Positions 1 through 5,769 are shown, counted from the first letter of the stretch. The stretch: 9,920 nt of DNA from JBGPOS01 sp041488155 (GCA_041488155.1 JBGPOS010000095.1:1-9920), one strand, 5' to 3'. Made by a program: numbers and translations. The notes: generated by a model not told the origin, from the letters alone.

Positions 1-90
1 GAACACGGTCTTCACGTCGTCGCCGCACGCCGAGACCAGCACAAGCAGTGCCGGGACGACGGACGCCAGCAGGCAGTATCGAACGCGCAT
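1..90 (-). CDS. Lipoprotein, N-terminal part only (runs off window)
   Basis: Reading the minus strand from an ATG at 88-90 gives 30 codons up to the window edge. They form a textbook lipoprotein signal peptide: two arginines at residues 2 and 4, a hydrophobic stretch over residues 7-19, and a lipobox ending Val-Ser-Ala-Cys with the lipidated cysteine at residue 22, followed by Gly-Asp-Asp. The mature protein would therefore be anchored at the outer face of the membrane. The body lies outside the window, so its function cannot be named; substrate-binding proteins of transporters are one common possibility. No clear Shine-Dalgarno sequence precedes the ATG. The gene is divergent from the small gene at 146, leaving about 55 bases for both promoters, in which I see no convincing boxes. 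Confidence 0.75.
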   Translation of the reverse strand, partial: MRVRYCLLASVVPALLVLVSACGDDVKTVF

Positions 91-145
91 GACGGTAGCC
101 CGAGGCTAGCATCGCTCCGCTGTCCGAACCAGTGACATGTAGACC

Positions 146-607
146 TTGGCTTTATCTGCTCCGCCGCGAAAGTCTGAGCCATCTCCCACGGAGGCCCGTT
201 CCTCGGACGAAGTCATCGAAACGCCACTCGCCCGCGAGATCCCGGAAGCCAGCAACGACGATCCCGGTCAGGACCCCGGCGTCGAGTCCTTGCGCGCCGA
301 CCTGGCCGCCAGAGATGCCGAGCTCGCTGCCGCCCGCGACGCCGGACTCGAAGCGATTGAGCGGCTGCGCGTCGCCCTCCTCGCCAGCGAGCCCTCGCTC
401 GCCCGGGAGCTCGTCGCGGGCACGACCGTCGCAGAACTCGAGGCGAGCTTCGCCGCCGCCCGCGAATCGCTGGCACGGGTTCGCGAGTCGGTCCGCCGCG
501 AACAGGCCCTCTCCGTAGGCGCGGGCGCGCCTGGCCGGGTCGCCAACGATCCTGCTTCCGCCTTCGACAAGATCCGCAGCGGCCTCTCGCGCCTCGCGGC
601 GGGGTAG
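146..607 (+). CDS. Small Ala/Glu-rich hypothetical protein
   Basis: A 153-residue protein not firmly recognised. Third codon positions are strongly G/C, as in purA, which supports real coding. Residues 1-48 are rich in Pro, Ser, Glu and Asp and look disordered. Residues about 49-120 are rich in Ala, Arg, Glu and Leu and should form long helices or a coiled coil. The tail, about residues 125-153, reads like a separate conserved block with Gly-Ala-Pro-Gly-Arg and Ala-Phe-Asp-Lys-Ile-Arg-Ser-Gly-Leu. The start is uncertain: an in-frame TAG at 140-142 leaves only TTG at 146, with no Shine-Dalgarno, or a later TTG near 286. From memory, similar tails occur in small proteins near phage-type genes of Chloroflexota, but nothing here confirms that. 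A 5'-truncated gene is also possible. Confidence 0.55.
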   Translation: MALSAPPRKSEPSPTEARSSDEVIETPLAREIPEASNDDPGQDPGVESLRADLAARDAELAAARDAGLEAIERLRVALLASEPSLARELVAGTTVAELEASFAAARESLARVRESVRREQALSVGAGAPGRVANDPASAFDKIRSGLSRLAAG

Positions 608-652
608 GACGCAAGAGCGGAGAAAAAGCGGGCTGGTCGTCTCCAGGCTAGG

Positions 653-1834
653 TTACGGCTCGGCGCGATCATCCGAATCAGAGAAGATTGCGACGTAGTC
701 GGAGCAACGGAATCGTCGGTTACGGGTCTGGCCAGTGATTTCCTCGAGTATGCCCCGTTCCGCCATCCGGCCGACTAAGCTGTTGACGGCTTGAAACGTG
801 GTGCCGGCCTGTCCCGTCACTTCCTTGACTGTGACAATCGGGCGGGAATACAGGAACTCCAGGACCTTGAGCGCTGTTCCCGCGGAGCGACCGAATTCCT
901 CTCCGATCAGTGCCCGGTGGCGCTCCCGAAGTTCGACGATCTTCCTCACGGTCGAGGTCGCCTCCTCCGATACCTCAGCCACTCCCCGTAGGAAAAACAA
1001 GAGCCAACCTTCCCAATCGCCCAGGTCCCGAACCGCTTGGAGCCGTTCGTAATACTCGGTGCGATGCCTCTTGAAAAAGTACGACAGGTACAGCACCGGC
1101 TTGAGGAGGATGCCTTGCTCGCAGAGCAAGAAGGTGATGAGCAGCCGTCCAAGACGCCCATTGCCGTCAAGGAACGGGTGGATGGTTTCAAATTGCGAGT
1201 GAGCAAGACCGATCTTCACCAAAGCGGGGAGTTGATCGTCGGCGGCGTGGAGAAATAGCTCCCACTTTGCCAATGCTTCGGGAACCTCGCTGGGCGGTGG
1301 CGGGACAAACGTGGCTTGATTCAAGGTGCATCCGGACGGGCCAATCCAGTTCTGACTGGTCCGGATCTCGCCGGGGCTGCGCTCAGCACCACGCACGCCC
1401 TTCAGCAGTTCGGCATGAATCTCACGGACCAGGCGCACCGAGACCGGCAACACTCGCAGACGGACAAGACCAGCGTTCATCGCCCGCACGTAGTTGATGA
1501 CCTCGCCCACATCCCTTGGCCGAGAGGGATTGTTGATTGATGCCTCAGCCTCAAGGAGGTTATCGAGAGAGCTTTGGGTCCCCTCGATCTGGCTCGAAAG
1601 CACAGCCTCCTTCCGGACGTACATGAACACGAAAAGGTCGGGATCGGGCAGAGTCTGAATCGACCCATCAAGGCGCCCAAGGGCCCGGTCCGCCTTGGAC
1701 AAAGCTGCCTGGAGTGCGCCGCCCAGGGCTATCTCAGGAATGGGTGGCAACGCGGCTGGGATGAAGGCACGGTAGCCGGTCAGCTGACGGACGTAACGAC
1801 CCGCGCGCCCTTGGTTCGGCAGAGTGGCTGTCAT
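653..1834 (-). CDS. Fic family AMPylase (class II) with C-terminal winged-helix-like region
   Basis: A 393-residue Fic protein. Fic enzymes usually transfer AMP from ATP to a hydroxyl group of a target protein. The full active-site motif lies at residues 219-230: His219-Pro-Phe, Asp223, Gly-Asn-Gly-Arg227 and Arg230. His219 is the catalytic base and Asp223 the expected metal ligand. An N-terminal inhibitory motif, Ser80-x-x-x-Glu84-Gly85, marks class II, in which an internal helix blocks the active site. Residues about 315-375 resemble a winged helix, so the protein may also bind DNA. The ATG at 1832-1834 has only a weak AGGGG upstream. Codons are more mixed than in purA, with more A/T at third positions, which suggests transfer. 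The gene is convergent with the small gene ending at 607. The repeat array starting about 20 bases upstream is a candidate operator. The AMPylation target is unknown. Confidence 0.92.
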   Translation of the reverse strand: MTATLPNQGRAGRYVRQLTGYRAFIPAALPPIPEIALGGALQAALSKADRALGRLDGSIQTLPDPDLFVFMYVRKEAVLSSQIEGTQSSLDNLLEAEASINNPSRPRDVGEVINYVRAMNAGLVRLRVLPVSVRLVREIHAELLKGVRGAERSPGEIRTSQNWIGPSGCTLNQATFVPPPPSEVPEALAKWELFLHAADDQLPALVKIGLAHSQFETIHPFLDGNGRLGRLLITFLLCEQGILLKPVLYLSYFFKRHRTEYYERLQAVRDLGDWEGWLLFFLRGVAEVSEEATSTVRKIVELRERHRALIGEEFGRSAGTALKVLEFLYSRPIVTVKEVTGQAGTTFQAVNSLVGRMAERGILEEITGQTRNRRFRCSDYVAIFSDSDDRAEP

Positions 1835-1849
1835 TCGGTCGGACCCCTA

Positions 1850-2040
1850 ACGAAAGCTGAGCGCCACACCCATGACACAGCTCGACCCCTTTGTGTGAAT
1901 GGCCAGGTGTGCCCTACATGCGCTGGCCGCCCCACATGAAAGGCTGAGCGCTATATATGGCCAATAGTACGCCATGTGAAAGGCTGGACGCCATATGTGG
2001 CCGATTGTGCGCCATATGAAAGGCTGGACGCCATAAGGCC
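1850..2040. repeat. Tandem array of ~40-bp repeats upstream of the class II fic gene
   Basis: The core GAAAGGCTG occurs at 1938, 1978 and 2018, exactly 40 bp apart. Around it, a 25-bp block at 1971-1995 differs from that at 2011-2035 by one base. The block at 1931-1955 is more diverged. Two older-looking relatives sit at about 1852 (GAAAGCTGAGCG) and 1897 (GAATGGCCAGG), so the array seems to reach almost to the fic start. Between units lies a repeated dyad: ATGGC, nine bases, GCCAT at 1957-1975, and GTGGC, nine bases, GCCAT at 1997-2015. A 40-bp period is close to four helical turns. The array could be a multi-site operator for the Fic winged helix or a non-functional minisatellite. No other gene is seen in the 275 bases between fic and the tRNA. 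Confidence 0.8.
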
Positions 2041-2109
2041 GGAACGAGCGCTTCTTAATTAAAGCCAGAACCCCGTTTGGCGCGGAGACCTTTGGGCTGA
2101 ATTGGTTCC

Positions 2110-2186
2110 TGGTCGGGGTGCACAGATTCGAACTGTGGGCCTCTTCGTCCCGAACGAAGCACTCTACCAGGCTGAGCTACACCCCG
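2110..2186 (-). tRNA. tRNA-Pro (anticodon CGG), CCA encoded
   Basis: The minus strand folds into a complete cloverleaf: acceptor CGGGGTG paired with CACCCCG, D stem GCTC with GAGT, anticodon stem CTTCG with CGAAG, loop TTCGGGA giving anticodon CGG, T stem CACAG with CTGTG and loop TTCGAAT. Discriminator A is at 2113 and CCA is encoded at 2110-2112. Total length with CCA is 77 bases. It reads CCG proline codons, which are frequent in this GC-rich genome. It is transcribed divergently from purA. Confidence 0.97.
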
Positions 2187-2196
2187 CCGAACGACC

Positions 2197-2224
2197 ATCC
2201 TACCAGCCCCGCCCCCCTCGTCAC
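2197..2224 (-). promoter_or_regulatory. Candidate promoter of tRNA-Pro
   Basis: On the minus strand, GTGACG (2224-2219) and TAGGAT (2202-2197) are separated by 16 bases. The TAGGAT box ends 10 bases before the mature tRNA 5' end at 2186, which would give a very short 5' leader. The match to consensus is moderate at -35 and good at -10. Confidence 0.45.
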
Positions 2225-2247
2225 AGCGCACCCGAAACGCACAGGTG

Positions 2248-2276
2248 TTCCGATCGACCCCGCTTTCGTGTAGTAT
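2248..2276 (+). promoter_or_regulatory. Candidate purA promoter
   Basis: TTCCGA at 2248-2253 and TAGTAT at 2271-2276 are 17 bases apart. The -10 box is good and the -35 weak. Transcription would start near 2283, so the mRNA would begin almost exactly with the hairpin at 2285-2309. Confidence 0.45.
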
Positions 2277-2284
2277 TCAGCAAC

Positions 2285-2309
2285 GGGCCTCCCGCCTCAT
2301 GGGAGGCCC
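2285..2309 (+). promoter_or_regulatory. Perfect 9-bp hairpin at the 5' end of the purA leader
   Basis: GGGCCTCCC at 2285-2293 pairs perfectly with GGGAGGCCC at 2301-2309 around a 7-base loop. No T-run follows, so it is not a standard terminator. A GGAG at 2310-2313 follows directly and sits 10 bases before the purA ATG, so it is the likely ribosome binding site; a second GGAGG lies inside the stem. The hairpin may protect the mRNA 5' end or modulate ribosome access. Confidence 0.55.
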
Positions 2310-2323
2310 GGAGTGTGTCCACC

Positions 2324-3628
2324 ATGCCTATCGTCGTCGTTGTCGGCGGGCAGTGGGGCGACGAAGGCAAGGGCCGAATCGTCGACCTCCTTGCCCGCAA
2401 GGCCAAGGTCGTCGCGCGTTACTCCGCAGGGAACAACGCCGGCCACACCATCGTCAACGAACGGGGCGAATTCAAGCTCCACATCGTCCCCGCCGGCATC
2501 TTCTACCCCGAAAAGACCTGCGTCATCGGCAACGGCGTCGCCGTCGACCCCGAAGTCCTGCTCGACGAGATCGACAACCTCCAGGACAAGGGCATCGACA
2601 CCGCGAAGCTCGTCCTGAGCGACCGCGCCCAGGTCATCATGCCCTGGCACCTCCTCCTCGATCAGCTCGACGAGCACCTCCGCGGCGACGCCGCCATCGG
2701 CACCACCGGCAAGGGCGTCGGCCCCTGCTTCATCGATAAGGTCGCCCGCCGCGGCATCCGCGTGGCCGACCTCCTCCGCTCCGAAGACCTGTTCCCCCGC
2801 ATCCGCGCCGCCCTCGATTACCAGAACCGCGTGATCACCGGCGTCTACAAGGCGAAGCCGCTCGCCGCTGAGGAGATCTGCGAGCGTTACCTCGACTTTG
2901 GCAAGCGGCTGTACCCCTTCGTCGGAGACGTCCAGGCGATCGTCCTCGATGCCCACCGGCGCGGGGAGTACGTCCTTCTCGAAGGCGCCCAGGGCTCGCT
3001 CCTCGACCTCGACCACGGCACCTACCCCTACGTAACTTCGAGCGTGCCAAGCAGCTCCAGCGGCGGCGCGGCCCTCGGCGTCGGCATCGGCCCGACCGAC
3101 ATCCAGCGCGTCGTCGGCGTCTTCAAGAGCTACACCACCCGCGTGGGCAACGGTCCCTTCCCGACTGAGCTCTTCGACGACACCGCCGACCGCCTGCGCG
3201 ACCACGGCAAGGAGTACGGCCGCGGCGAATACGGCACCACCACCGGCCGCCCACGCCGCATCGGTTGGCTCGATTCGGTCGCGGCCCGCTACAGCGTGCG
3301 CATGAACGGGCTGGCCGCCGTCGCCCTCACCCGCCTCGACGTGCTCGACGGGCTCGAGATCATCAAGATCTGCACCGCTTACGAGCTCGACGGCCAGATC
3401 CTCGAGACCCTCCCGGCGCGCGAATCGGTGTTGAACCGCGTGCGCCCGGTCTACGAAGAGCTTCCCGGCTGGAGCGCCCCCACCACCGACGTGCGCGCGT
3501 TCGACGACCTGCCTCCGCAGGCCCAGGCCTTCATTCGGCGGGTCGAGACGCTCTTGGAGTGCCCCGTCGACCTCATCTCTGTCGGGCCGGCACGCGAGCA
3601 AGCGGTCATCGTCAACCCGATCTTTTAG
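2324..3628 (+). CDS. purA: Adenylosuccinate synthetase
   Basis: PurA joins IMP and aspartate using GTP to make adenylosuccinate, the first committed step to AMP; it is a cytosolic dimer. The 434-residue protein has the expected length. It shows the N-terminal GQWGDEGKG loop with Asp13 and Lys16, Asn-Ala-Gly-His41 with the catalytic histidine, the GTTGKGVGP segment, the TRVGNGPFPTE segment and the typical C-terminal block before Asn-Pro-Ile-Phe. The usual lysine after DEGKG is arginine (residue 18). ATG at 2324 is chosen because it gives the conserved N-terminus and follows GGAG at 2310-2313; an in-frame start near 2102 would lie inside the tRNA. The last 26 codons are matched by a second, silent-site-diverged copy at 5259-5339. 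The tail of this copy (TTG, TCT, GGG, GCA, CAA codons) is less typical than the gene body, which suggests that the tail was replaced. Confidence 0.97.
   Translation: MPIVVVVGGQWGDEGKGRIVDLLARKAKVVARYSAGNNAGHTIVNERGEFKLHIVPAGIFYPEKTCVIGNGVAVDPEVLLDEIDNLQDKGIDTAKLVLSDRAQVIMPWHLLLDQLDEHLRGDAAIGTTGKGVGPCFIDKVARRGIRVADLLRSEDLFPRIRAALDYQNRVITGVYKAKPLAAEEICERYLDFGKRLYPFVGDVQAIVLDAHRRGEYVLLEGAQGSLLDLDHGTYPYVTSSVPSSSSGGAALGVGIGPTDIQRVVGVFKSYTTRVGNGPFPTELFDDTADRLRDHGKEYGRGEYGTTTGRPRRIGWLDSVAARYSVRMNGLAAVALTRLDVLDGLEIIKICTAYELDGQILETLPARESVLNRVRPVYEELPGWSAPTTDVRAFDDLPPQAQAFIRRVETLLECPVDLISVGPAREQAVIVNPIF
3608..3627 (+). repeat. 20-bp direct repeat, left copy (end of purA)
   Basis: The bases covering the last purA codons and the first two bases of its stop codon, ATCGTCAACCCGATCTTTTA, recur exactly at 5319-5338. 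This is the longest exact match between the two purA tails and the most likely crossover or attachment core for the 1.7-kb segment between them. Confidence 0.7.
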
Positions 3629-3735
3629 TCGGGAATGAGCTGGCGCCAGTGGGCACGCCCATCTAGTCCAAGCTGACCCTACGTCCGCCGCGATCGGGGT
3701 ACACCCCGTACGACCTCGGGCGGTTCCGGACAAAG

Positions 3736-3757
3736 CCTCGCGCCACCTTAAGCGAGG
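3736..3757 (-). terminator. Possible terminator of the three-gene fic operon
   Basis: CCTCGC at 3736-3741 pairs with GCGAGG at 3752-3757 around a 10-base loop that contains the stop codon of the Doc-like gene. On the minus strand the stem is followed by CTTTGT, a poor T-run. The 119 bases between purA and this gene also contain a small CGGGG/CCCCG hairpin at 3695-3708. Both are weak as terminators. Confidence 0.25.
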
Positions 3758-4395
3758 GATTCGAGAATCAAACGCTCCAACGCTTCGGGGTCGCCTCGCC
3801 TCGCGTTAGAAATCGCTGCGCCGTAGTTGGATACAGGCGGGCGTGGTTCGATCGTCCACTTTCGCGGCCAATATCCGAAGCGGATTAGTACGAGCCACAC
3901 CAGAACTCGTGCAATGTGACCGTTACCGTTTGCGTAGGGATGGATCGTGAGGAAATCTCGAAAAAGACGTGCGGCGACAGCGACGGTCGTAAGGAGATGC
4001 TCTTCGGCGGAGGTTCCAGCTGCCATGGGGTCTGCGGCCTGGTCCAAGAAGCCGATTGCCGAGCGAAGAGTTGTGGCTAGGAGGTCCATGTGGAACAGCA
4101 CCGCGTGTGGCGGACTGCCCACCAAGGGATCGCCGTCGACGCCAACCTCGTAGCCTTCCAAGCACTGGAACGCCGAACCACGGTAGTGGCCCGCGTAGTA
4201 CTCGTGGCCGTCCGGAACGAGCCCCGTGAAGAGGGCGCGATGCATTTCCCGTGAGTCGCAGCCTTCAACCAGTGCGTCGTACACACCGGCCGCGACGTTA
4301 GCGATAATGGCCTGGGATCGGCTCAGGAGTAAATCGCTAGCGTTTGGAAGGGCGCTGTACTCCCACTCGCGGCACCCCAGGGCACGCCAACTCAT
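3748..4395 (-). CDS. Doc/Fic-type protein with atypical active-site motif
   Basis: A 215-residue protein with a Fic-type motif at residues 152-163: His152-Pro-Tyr-Ala-Asn156-Gly-Asn-Gly-His160-Ile-Ala-Arg163. The catalytic histidine, the anion-binding Gly-Asn-Gly and the final arginine are kept. The acidic metal ligand of classic Fic enzymes is Asn156, and the usual first arginine is His160. Doc-type relatives phosphorylate or AMPylate targets, and Asn at this position occurs in some members, so activity is possible but its type is unclear. No Ser/Thr-x-x-x-Glu-Gly/Asn inhibitory motif is seen here. The ATG at 4393-4395 overlaps the upstream stop by one base (TGATG), which favours it over the TTG at 4398 and implies translational coupling. 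It is the last gene of a three-gene operon. Base use is less GC-biased than purA. Confidence 0.85.
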   Translation of the reverse strand: MSWRALGCREWEYSALPNASDLLLSRSQAIIANVAAGVYDALVEGCDSREMHRALFTGLVPDGHEYYAGHYRGSAFQCLEGYEVGVDGDPLVGSPPHAVLFHMDLLATTLRSAIGFLDQAADPMAAGTSAEEHLLTTVAVAARLFRDFLTIHPYANGNGHIARVLVWLVLIRFGYWPRKWTIEPRPPVSNYGAAISNARRGDPEALERLILESLA

Positions 4396-4787
4396 CAATC
4401 ACGAAGCTCGGAAGCCTCTTGCGCCATCTGCCAGGACCAAGCCTCGATGTCGTCTGGCTGCGCGGAGTCTCGCCTGCGCACCGCAGCGCTGGCTAGCTCA
4501 TGAAGCGCCAGTGAATATCCGAGCCGATCGCCTCGCGCCAGTTGTCGAACCATGCTTGCGAGCGTCCCCCCTGGCGCGGCGCTCCAGTCGGACATCCGCT
4601 GCCCCCACTGGGACGTTGATGCCGTATATGTCACGGGAGCGGCCGCCAGCAACTCGTGAGGCTGCGCGGGCGTCCGAAACGGACCGAAAAGTGTCAGGTA
4701 CCCGCCTGACCAAAACACAAACGTCCGGTCAGCGAACACGTTAGCCGTTCCGGCAGTCTCGGCGGGGCTAAGCTGGGTTGTTGTCAT
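4395..4787 (-). CDS. Hypothetical protein, middle gene of fic operon
   Basis: A 130-residue protein of no recognised family. Residues about 15-60 contain aromatic and beta-prone segments (Phe-Val-Phe-Trp, then Tyr-Leu-Thr-Leu-Phe-Gly). Residues about 75-130 look helical, with Leu/Ala/Arg repeats and a Trp-Ser-Trp near the end. It has no signal peptide or membrane segment. Its ATG overlaps the stop of the upstream gene in ATGA (4784-4787), and its own stop overlaps the Doc-like start. By position it could be an antitoxin, adaptor or substrate of the Doc-like protein. It does not contain the Ser/Thr-x-x-x-Glu-Gly/Asn helix motif of class I Fic antitoxins, nor an obvious DNA-binding fold of the Phd type. 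Confidence 0.7.
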   Translation of the reverse strand: MTTTQLSPAETAGTANVFADRTFVFWSGGYLTLFGPFRTPAQPHELLAAAPVTYTASTSQWGQRMSDWSAAPGGTLASMVRQLARGDRLGYSLALHELASAAVRRRDSAQPDDIEAWSWQMAQEASELRD

Positions 4788-5158
4788 TGGTTGTCATCTT
4801 CTTCTGGCAACGACACGCCGTGCACGCGTGCCACCTTCGTGATGCCGCGCAGAAACTCCGCGAAGGTGCTTGTGGGCACCGCCGTTCGAAATTGCGTCCG
4901 GATCGGGATGACTCCGCGGACCCTGGCCTTGGCAATCGCGTGATCGTCTCCGGGCAAGAATTGGGGTTGGGCGACCTGACCGAAAGTAATGATCACATAA
5001 TCCCCCCGGTAAGAGGCGACAATTTGGTCGGAAAACTGAATCGTCGCTCCCTCAGGGCCATCGCCCCAATCCACACGGAGAGTTACGACGCCGACCTCTG
5101 GGTCGGATGCTTCGGAGTCGGTCATCACCGCGACACTCGCTTTCCATACCATCGCCAC
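4784..5158 (-). CDS. Small protein, DUF3467-like, first gene of fic operon
   Basis: A protein of up to 124 residues. The central part alternates beta-like strands: a segment ending Asp-Tyr-Val-Ile-Ile-Thr-Phe-Gly-Gln, then a loop, then Ala-Arg-Val-Arg-Gly-Val-Ile-Pro-Ile, followed by a helix ending Phe-Ala-Glu-Phe-Leu-Arg-Gly-Ile. That order (strand with Phe-Gly, strand with Val-x-x-x-Ile, then a C-terminal helix) resembles DUF3467 proteins, but the match is by eye and may be wrong. The tail is acidic. The start is unclear: GTG at 5158, ATG at 5152 or ATG at 5125 are all in frame below a TAG at 5162-5164. A GGAAGGAG sequence at 5185-5178 is rather far from any of them. The stop overlaps the next ATG. 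As first gene of the operon it may control or chaperone the Doc-like protein. Confidence 0.7.
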   Translation of the reverse strand: MAMVWKASVAVMTDSEASDPEVGVVTLRVDWGDGPEGATIQFSDQIVASYRGDYVIITFGQVAQPQFLPGDDHAIAKARVRGVIPIRTQFRTAVPTSTFAEFLRGITKVARVHGVSLPEEDDNQ

Positions 5159-5185
5159 GCACTACGAAGGTTCGGAACTCCTTCC

Positions 5186-5191
5186 ATTCTA
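5186..5191 (-). promoter_or_regulatory. Possible -10 box of the fic operon
   Basis: TAGAAT on the minus strand, 27 bases before the GTG at 5158, matches the -10 consensus at five of six positions. No good -35 box lies 16-18 bases upstream. The 224 bases between this operon and the next gene hold this box and the purA tail copy. Confidence 0.25.
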
Positions 5192-5258
5192 GTCTGATGG
5201 GGATTCGACTGCTCATCATCTTCGATGACTCAGTCGCCCGGCGCGCGCTGCTCTACAA

Positions 5259-5339
5259 ACCCTGCTCGAGTGCCCCGTCGACCTGATCTCGGTCGGCCCG
5301 GCGCGGGAGCAGGCCGTGATCGTCAACCCGATCTTTTAA
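5259..5339 (+). pseudogene. Displaced 3' end of a purA gene
   Basis: These 81 bases encode exactly the last 26 residues of PurA (from Thr-Leu-Leu-Glu-Cys to Asn-Pro-Ile-Phe) and then TAA. Compared with the end of the intact purA (3548-3628), 13 bases differ, all at silent positions or in the stop codon (TAA for TAG), so identity is 68 of 81. Upstream of 5259 the resemblance fades, and an in-frame TGA lies at 5226-5228, so there is no gene here. The pattern means that both tails evolved under selection in functional purA genes before being brought together. It is most simply the original tail, displaced when a segment carrying a foreign tail recombined into purA; the opposite order cannot be excluded. 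Confidence 0.93.
5319..5338 (+). repeat. 20-bp direct repeat, right copy (purA tail scar)
   Basis: Exact copy of the 20 bases at 3608-3627. The pair delimits a 1711-bp unit holding the three-gene fic operon. No integrase or transposase gene lies between the copies. Confidence 0.7.
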
Positions 5340-5382
5340 CCAGCGGACTGTCGCAACTGAACGGGGCGGTGGCGGGCTGACC

Positions 5383-5769
5383 CTACCCGGTGGGCGGCGT
5401 GGGCGCGTAGAACGTGACGCCGTACCCGCCGCCAGCAAGCACGCGGACGGCGACGCTGTCGGCCGGGCCTGCAGTCCAGTCGAAAGTGATCACCGCGCGT
5501 TGGCTGATCGCGTCGATGAGGGTCTGTCGAATGAGGGCCTGCTGATAGGGGGGCCAGTTCTGGATGTGACCAACTTCGAACGTCTTGCTTGCCACGGTGG
5601 TGCCCAAGATTGAGGTCTGGGCCAATGCGACGAGCACTGCCCGAGCGGTGCCGGGTCCACGCAGCCGTTCAAGGACGTTGGCCGGCCAGCTGGGGTTGGT
5701 GCGCATGTGCTGGGCAAGCAAGTTGAGCTTGAGCGTGATGGCGCTCTGCGACCCGGGATTCTCTGGCAT
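5383..5769 (-). CDS. Hypothetical protein, last gene of cyclase operon
   Basis: A 128-residue protein of no recognised family, without signal peptide or membrane segment. Residues about 10-85 look helical (Leu-Asn-Leu-Leu-Ala-Gln-His near the start, Ala-Leu-Ile-Arg-Gln-Thr-Leu-Ile later). Residues about 90-125 look like three beta strands: Val-Ile-Thr-Phe-Asp-Trp, then Ser-Val-Ala-Val-Arg-Val, then Tyr-Gly-Val-Thr-Phe-Tyr-Ala-Pro. The ATG at 5767-5769 is fixed by GGAGGAA at 5781-5775, five bases upstream. It starts 15 bases after the stop of the 137-residue gene, so the two are cotranscribed. It is convergent with the purA tail copy, ending 44 bases from it, which is probably the ancestral purA neighbour arrangement. 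Confidence 0.75.
   Translation of the reverse strand: MPENPGSQSAITLKLNLLAQHMRTNPSWPANVLERLRGPGTARAVLVALAQTSILGTTVASKTFEVGHIQNWPPYQQALIRQTLIDAISQRAVITFDWTAGPADSVAVRVLAGGGYGVTFYAPTPPTG

Noticed and set aside
1931..2040. Short CRISPR array
   Set aside because: Spacers would be only about 15 bases and are themselves similar between units, repeats vary, and no cas genes are present. A tandem repeat is the better description.
2055..2109. Rho-independent terminator after tRNA-Pro
   Set aside because: CCAGGAACC and GGTTCTGG could pair imperfectly across a long loop that includes the tRNA 3' end, but there is no proper T-run.
2102..2323. Longer purA starting near 2102
   Set aside because: The extension runs through the tRNA-Pro gene and through the likely purA promoter. 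ATG at 2324 gives the conserved PurA N-terminus with a GGAG before it.
2297..3733. A 478-codon open frame on the minus strand opposite purA
   Set aside because: It is a shadow of purA in high-GC DNA. Its protein is a low-complexity run of Val, Asp, Glu, Gly and Ala, and PurA on the other strand is unambiguous.
4396..4398. TTG start for the Doc-like gene
   Set aside because: The adjacent ATG at 4393-4395 forms a TGATG stop-start overlap with the upstream gene, which is the more likely start.
3628..5338. Insertion sequence or complete integrative element
   Set aside because: No transposase or integrase gene, no terminal inverted repeats and no short target duplication are seen; only the purA tail repeat supports movement.
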